From Erinaceus europaeus (taxonomy: Eukaryota; Chordata; Mammalia; Eulipotyphla; Erinaceidae), in NCBI RefSeq assembly GCF_950295315.1, contig NW_026647565.1, forward strand, positions 17,277 through 81,276: a stretch of DNA of 64,000 nt, in the 5' to 3' direction. The position numbers were made by a program, and so were the translations under genes. The number at the start of each line of letters is the position of its first letter. Positions within the stretch are counted from its first letter, which is position 1. Below are positions 57,901-64,000 of the stretch, piece by piece. The notes under the pieces are model-generated. The model searched no databases, had not been told where the DNA came from, and saw nothing but the letters and a program-made list of their open reading frames with translations.

Positions 57901-58811
57901 ATCTTAATTAGCTAAATTTTGCATATAGTAGGAATTAAGGGTTGCAGATATATTCTCATCAAATCCTATTTCTTTTGTCATGAAGAATGACATAAAATTT
58001 CTGACATCAGTCTCTTGAACTGTAGTGCTCTTCAACTGCTGTTAGTTTGTCTAACATATTTTCACTGTTAGTTTGTCTAACATATTTTCGCTCTTAAAAT
58101 TCTGATGTTCTTCCTGGGACTTTGAGAATTTATTTACCATGCTTAGTGTAAAGTGCATATACAGAACACATTTTTTCTGTATGTGTTTCCCTGTCAACAC
58201 CATCTGCTGATTGAGGCTTTTCTCCTGAAACATAAAGACTGACTGCCATGCATGATCCTAGATAATCTATGGAAATATGGGACCATAAGGTTGATCTGAT
58301 AAGGATCTTTTATTTGTAACATCAAAAACTTCTCTAAAAATTGTTTAAAAAGTTGAAAATGTGGTATATCTTGAAAATAGTAATGATATGCAATCATTTA
58401 TAACAAGTAGAAAAATAGAGGAATAAACAATACACTAAAAATATGAGTCTTGTCATAGCAAATGCTTAGGTTTGAGTCAAATGCATGTAAATTACTTTAA
58501 TAACGTATGTTCACTGATTATTTTTAACCTTCTATCTATCATCAGAGACTGGTCCCAAGAGCTACCAAAATGTCTATCTCAGATATGATCTATGTAGACA
58601 TAGTCTTATTTGCATATGGTAAGTGAATGAAGTTTCTTAACAGACATTTTTCCTTGATTGTCTAAAAGCCAAAAACCACATGGTATGAGTATGGGCATAT
58701 ATTTTTGATTTGGCAGTAATCTGAGTAATTTCAGATGCTATAAGACTCTGCTTTGGAGAGGTAATGCATACTTATTCCTGAAGGAAGTTGGGAAGCTCTG
58801 GGAGACTGAAA
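54935..58811. other. Old SINEs and unique sequence
   Basis: Diverged SINEs in reverse at about 55000-55185 and 55435-55640 (GCCACTTGTAAAACTTTCCC, CACCTGGCTCTG). An ancient L1 3' end in plus orientation at about 57500-57765 (GGTGATCATTTCACAATTTA, ATTATACCTCAATTAG). The rest, 55650-57480 and 57780-58800, is AT-rich unique sequence with no recognised gene. Confidence 0.5.
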
Positions 58812-60262
58812 GGACAGAGCTAGAAGGAATTATGTTAAGTGAGCTAAGTCAGAAAGATAAAGATGAGTATGGGATGATCCCACTCATCAACAGAAATTGA
58901 GAAAGAAGATCTGAAAGGGAAACTAAAAGCAGGATCTGACTAAACTGAAAGTAGGGCACCAAAGTAAAAACCCTGTGGTGAGGGGGAGGGTAGACATGTG
59001 GCTTCCTGGGCTGGTGGGGGATGGGAGTGGGGATGGGTGGGTGGGATGGGACACAGTCTTTTGGTGGTGGGAATGGTGTTTATGTACACTTCTAGTAAAG
59101 TGTAGTCATATAAATCACTAGTTAATAAATATGAGAGGGGGAAAATTAATTGTATATCTCAAACTTTTTAAAACACAGAGTCTTTTTAATATATAGGCTG
59201 TATATTTGATTTGTGACTCTCTCAAAAGCCTAGACCAAGTAGATCAGAAACAACCAGTAGCACTGCTATATAAGATACTGGGTACTATACAGCAAACCCT
59301 AACAAAAGGACTTTTCAAAGTTAACCCAATTACCAAATAATGTGATGATAACATTAACTATCCATTGTCTTTTTGAACCCTAAGACAGCAGGAACCTCAC
59401 ATCTCCACTAGAGAGCCTATATTTTCCCCCAGTCTAGGAACCTTAGGATAGGGCCCACTTTCCCACATGCCTCTCCCAATCCACATCAAATAATATTGCA
59501 TCAGCCGATCACAACCTAATCAACGCAACGAAGCCTCCTCAACATGCTTCAGCTCAGACTGTGTCCAGAGACTTCAGGTGTGGAATGACAGCCCTTCAGC
59601 TTCATTACTCGGGTGAGACCTTTCCTTTCATAGTATTCTCTAATTCCATCCCAGGTGGATCACTTTCTAACGAAGTCCCAAAACCTAGATATACACCAGG
59701 TTCTGTGAGAGAGAACATATGTTCATAAACTAGTGAAAAATATATAACTGAAAGCAGAGTTACACTAGAGTTTGCAGTGAGTAACCCCCCCACACACTTC
59801 CTCTCCACTATTCCAACCTTTGGGTCCATGATTGCTCAACAATTTATTTGGCTTTGTATGTTAACTTTCTTTTCAGCCACCAGGTTTCAGATGCCATCAG
59901 GATGTTGGTCAGGCTTCCCTGGACTGAAGACCCCACCGATGTATCCTGGAGCTCTGCTTCCCCAGAGACCCACCATACTAGGGAAAGAGAGAGGCAGACT
60001 GGGAGTATGGACTGACCAGTCAACGTCCATGTTCAGTGGGGAAGCAATTACAGAAGCCAGATCTTCCACCTTCTGCAACCCACAACTACCCTGGGTCCAT
60101 GCTCCCAGAGGCATAGAGAATGGGAAAGCTATCAGGGGAGGAGATGGGATCTGGAGATTGGGTGGTGGGAATTTTGTGGAGCTGTACCCCTCCTACCCTA
60201 TGGTTTTGTTAATTTTTCCTTTCTTAAGTAAAAAATAAATTAAAAAAAAGAAAAAAAAAACA
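58812..60262 (+). mobile_element. 5'-truncated L1: last ORF2 codons and 1.35-kb 3'UTR
   Basis: Starts at GACAGAGCTAGAAGGAATTA in the last part of ORF2 (stop near 58900) and ends in an A-rich tail at 60225-60262. A G-quadruplex-prone tract lies at 59014-59050. The 3'UTR has the same medium length as the minus-strand copy at 28789-30141. No clear target-site duplication. Confidence 0.9.
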
Positions 60263-60344
60263 GGCACATATCTCCTCTGTGGCCTTGCATCAGTATTGAT
60301 ATGCTATGAATCTCCTTGATATTTTACTATTTAAAATATGAATT

Positions 60345-60600
60345 GGGAGTCAGGCGGTCATGCAGCAGATTAAGTGCAAGTGGCGCAAAGCGCAAAGACC
60401 TGCATAAGAATCCTGGTTCAAGCCTCTGGCTCCCCACCTGCAGGGGCGTCGCTTCACAGGTGATGAAGCAGGTGTCTGTCTTTCTCTCCCCCTCTCTATC
60501 GTCCTTCCTCTCTCCATTTCTCTCTGTCCTATCCAACAACAACGACAACAATAACTACAACAACAAGGGCAACAAAAAGGAAAATAAATAATTTAAAAAA
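60345..60600 (+). repeat. SINE, forward
   Basis: Head GGGAGTCAGGCGGTCATGCA, GGTTCAAGCC, CACCTGCAGGGGCGTCGC, and tail AAAATAAATAATTT. Confidence 0.92.
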
Positions 60601-61140
60601 TATTTTATTTATTTAATTTTTGAGAGAAATGCATGGAGAGACACAGAGAGAAACACCAGAGCACAGCTCTTCTCTGGCTTACGGTGGTGCGGGGGATTGA
60701 GCCTGGGATATAGGAGCCTCAGGCATGAGAGTCTGTTTGCATAACCATGAGACTGTCTCCCCTGCCCTAAATATTTTTAAAATTAAAATATTTCTAAGAA
60801 ATTAAAATATGAATTTATTTAATTTTGAATACAGACAGAAAGACATTGACATCAAAGCGAAGATGAAGAGGAAGAGAGAGACACCTGTATCACTGCTTCA
60901 CCACCCATGAAGCTTCCTCCGTGGCCTATATTGCGTTCATTCTCTCTCTCTTTCTCTCTGTCTCTCTCTTAAATTTTTTATGTTTTTAAATTTATTTCTT
61001 TTTTGCCTTTGTTTCGTTGTTGTAGTTATTATTGTTATTGTCGTTGTTAGGACAGAGAGAAATGGCAAGAGGAGGGCAAGACAGAGAGGGGGAGAGAATA
61101 AGATAGACACCTGCAGACCTGCTTCACCACAGGTGGGGAG
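60600..61140 (-). repeat. Three SINE pieces in reverse
   Basis: 60600-60775 is the older type (GGGGGATTGAGCCTGGG, CTCAGGCATGAGAGTCTG). 60805-60925 is a partial diverged copy (TCACTGCTTCACCACCCATG). 60965-61140 is the common type, cut before its head. Confidence 0.7.
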
Positions 61141-63690
61141 AGGTAGGTATCTTTAAACCTATCATTGAAAGTGATTTTTATAAGATGAGAATAAATATAT
61201 ATCTGCCTGTCAGAGCTGTTGAGAACATTACAAGAAACATATATGTAAGGGAAATGGCTATCTGATATTCCTGTATTAATGAGTAATGTGTGTCCATGAA
61301 TCAGACTCACTGAGCAGAGAGAAACAATGACATTAACTATTATAAAAATATATTTTGCCATGAACATGACCCAAGTCTGAACCTTGAAGGAAGCTTCAAT
61401 GTTGTGTTCTCTTTCACTGTCTGCCTCTATTTATAATATGAGTGTGTATATATATATGAATATATCCATAAGTCTATACATACATATGTAGATATATTAG
61501 AGACAGAGAAGCATAAAGGCAGACAGTGAATGAAAAGAGCACAGCATTGAAGCTTACATATTTATATTAGACACATGTATAGATTTATATATAGATTCAT
61601 ATTTTAGAGATAGAGGATCAGAGAGAAAGAGAGGGAAGCCTTTTATGCTTGAGACTCCAATGTCCCAGTTTCAGTCCACAGCACCACCATAAGGCAAAGC
61701 TGAGCAGTATTCTGGTTCAATATGTAATTAGAATCTTAAAAACAAAAAATCTGTGTTCAGGGGCCAAGTGACACCTACCCTGTGAGCAGTATACTGTGCC
61801 ATAAAAAAGACCAGGGTTTGAGGCATCTATCACACAGGAATCTCACACAAAGGGGAAGTTTTTCTAGCAGTGAAGCAGTGCTGTACTGTCTCTCCCATTT
61901 CTCTATCTCTTGCTCCCTCTTTACCTTTCCCTCTATATATGAAAGCAAACAAACAATCACTTGTGTTACAGGATCAGTGGAATTATGCAGCATAGAGACC
62001 CAGTGAAGCCCTGGTTGTAAGTGAATTAAAAAATAATTGCTTTATAAACAAAGGTCAGAGAAGAATAAGATTTTAAGGTTACCTAGTTACTTAAGGATGA
62101 GAATGATATAAGAACCTAAATCTTTTCATTCCTGATACTTTCCATTTTGATACAATAGGCTTGCTTTTTAAATATGTATATATATTCTCAGACCCCCTCG
62201 GGAACATTATTTTTTAAATTTATTTAATTTAATTTATGTATTTTTGCAAATGTATAGTTTTCTGGGAGGATAAGAACATTTTGAAAAATGTTTTGGAATA
62301 TTAAAAGTTAGATGCAGTCACTGCTCATTTTAGTTATTTGTCTGAAATTGCCAATACTCTGTGCACATACCTTCTATGGCAGAGATTACAGGGCTCAGCT
62401 AGCTAGATACCATCACTGTCTGTATCCTTCAGGAAAAAAAAATCCACAACTACAAATAATATGCATTTTCATAACGAAGGCTAAGCACCAGTCAATAATC
62501 ATATCTCTTCAACATCACAAGGTAAGTCAAGTAGATGGATTCTAGGAGTGAAAGAGGTTTGCTTGCATGTAGATATCATAAGATTAAAGGGAGAGTAGAT
62601 ACTCTTGGGAAAGGGAAAAATAGGCCAAACAAGAGATTGTGAGGAAATTAGCTCATCTGATTTGATGTGAACATCTGCAGAAATTGTTAATGGGCACTGT
62701 GTCTAATTAAATCCACCAGACATATGCATGCCTATTATCTGTAGAATGGTGTTCTTCCCCATGCTGCACCTGTTGCTGGCAGGAATAGACTTGCATTCTA
62801 TCACATTCAATGTCAAAAAAAGTTCAATGAAGAGAAATATGAAACTCCAGTCTAATTCACTTAGAGACAGTCATATCACCAATGGAATATAAGTAGACTC
62901 AAAACCAAATGCAGTCTGAAAGGCAGATATTCAATACATTCAAAGACCTTATTACTCTCCATAATAAAAATCAATCTGTTACTTCTCATATTTAAATAAT
63001 TTCTGTGGCAGTGGGTCTCTGAGTTGTGCAAATTTAGGAAAGAAATTAACAGTATGAACCAGATTTTAAATAAAAGATTCAACCTGTTCCTTTGGAGTGA
63101 CCTAAAATTTAGGTTCATCTCAGTCTCCATTGGTATGTAGATGACTGGTGTACAAATAATAAGTCATCTTTTTACATTCAAGCAGACTTGGGTTAGGCAG
63201 AAGTTTCCTTGATTACCTCACATTTGATTAGACCTTAAAGTCCAAATTGTTCCTCTGATAAACTGGTCTCTACTAATCGAATATAACACCTACTCAATGT
63301 ATTAGTAGTGGATGTTTGATTCTCCCAGTCCATAGGATTTCAAGTTAGTATACATTTTATTGAGGAAAACTAAGAATATAACAATTAATAATGCAGATTC
63401 TGGATTTAATTCCAGTTCCCTATTTACTGGTTATATGACCTCCAGTAACTCACTGCAGTTATTATAACCTTGTCTCATCTAATAAAGATAACAATAATAT
63501 CCACTTCATATGGTACTGGTGAAGTTCAAATGCCATAATGAATTCCATGTACATATGAAAATGCCCACTGATGTCAAATTCTTTCATTAGTTGTTGCTAA
63601 TAAAAGGCTGTTTCAAGCAGATATTGTAACTCCATGATCATATTTTTCTTAAAGTAGAAAATATAAATTAATTTGAATGGGCTTATTTAT
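61141..63690. other. Old SINE pieces, a MIR and unique sequence
   Basis: Diverged forward SINE pieces at about 61640-61730 and 61760-61960. MIR in plus orientation at about 63390-63560 (GATTCTGGATTTAATTCCAG, GGTTATATGACCTCCAGTAA). Short (TA)n at 61449-61458. No gene recognised in the remainder. Confidence 0.45.
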
Positions 63691-63835
63691 TTTAAAATTT
63701 TTATTGTTGGTTTAATAATGATTTACAGGATTATAAGATTAAAAGGGCATAGTTTTCACACAACATGCACTACCAAAATTCTGTACCCTTTCCCCCATGA
63801 CCATTCTCACAAAATCTTAGAGACTATTTTACTGT
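63690..63835 (-). mobile_element. L1 3'-end fragment, reverse
   Basis: TTTTATTGTTGGTTTAATAATG, then GCATAGTTTTCACACAACA and CTACCAAAATTCTGTACCC, an older relative of 43260-43350. Confidence 0.65.
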
Positions 63836-64000
63836 TTCTTCTCTCCTCCTCCGCCTCCTTTTTTTTTTAAATTCTTTAGATGACTGAATAAAGAACTTAT
63901 GAAACATATTCAACATATATTGGATCCTTTGGAACAAAAAGGATGGAAGTGGAGGTGACTATGCTTAGTGCAGTAAGCAATGAGATGAAAGACAAACAAC

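Overview
This is mammalian nuclear DNA with no intact host protein-coding gene. The abundant tRNA-headed SINE with a CT-rich body and (AAT/AAC)-rich tail, the L1 family with a long 3'UTR, and the absence of Alu, B1/B2 and CAN-SINE sequences suggest a eulipotyphlan, most likely a hedgehog (Erinaceus). That assignment rests on family recognition, not on a database search. The window reads as gene-poor intergenic or intronic sequence. About two thirds of it is retrotransposon in several nested layers.

Layout. 1-3.4 kb: SINEs in reverse. 3.4-10.4 kb: old L1 3' ends on both strands, holding two solo LTRs (4098-4590 and 9256-9635). 11.0-12.3 kb: six SINE copies side by side. 12.3-18.5 kb: a nearly full-length but broken L1 (plus strand). 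18.5-21.7 kb: mostly unique sequence. 23.65-28.3 kb: a 5'-truncated L1 (plus) with a solo LTR at 24383-24731 and an unexplained 192-bp insert at 27740-27931. 28.8-33.95 kb: a minus-strand L1 with its own 5' end and a perfect 14-bp target-site duplication; most of its ORF2 is replaced by the 3' end of another L1. It sits inside an older L1 that resumes at 33.95 kb and runs to 37.1 kb and carries another solo LTR (35243-35626). 37.1-41.5 kb: mainly unique sequence, with a CpG-richer stretch near 40.4-40.65 kb. 43.2-45.1 kb: L1 end, then a SINE split by a solo LTR (44502-44939). 45.2-47.0 kb: a NUP35 processed pseudogene (minus). 48267-54491: a defective betaretrovirus-like (class II) provirus on the minus strand, with paired LTRs, a 6-bp target-site duplication, a polypurine tract and remnants of gag, pro and pol. 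54.6-64 kb: SINEs, an L1 3' end (58.8-60.26 kb) and unique sequence.

No gene network can be described; the content is the parts of selfish elements. The most notable are: (1) an LTR family whose U3 contains the first 34 nt of tRNA-Gly-GCC, the exact span of a 5' tRNA half; (2) a second LTR family carrying the antisense head of the resident tRNA-derived SINE just before its poly(A) signal; (3) provirus LTRs whose U3 is built of 34-35 bp units with CCAAT and CRE-like half-sites, five copies in one LTR and three in the other; (4) an L1 5'UTR that starts with a YY1-type core and has tandem ~310-bp monomer-like units with an octamer motif; (5) stepwise shortening of the L1 3'UTR between copies.
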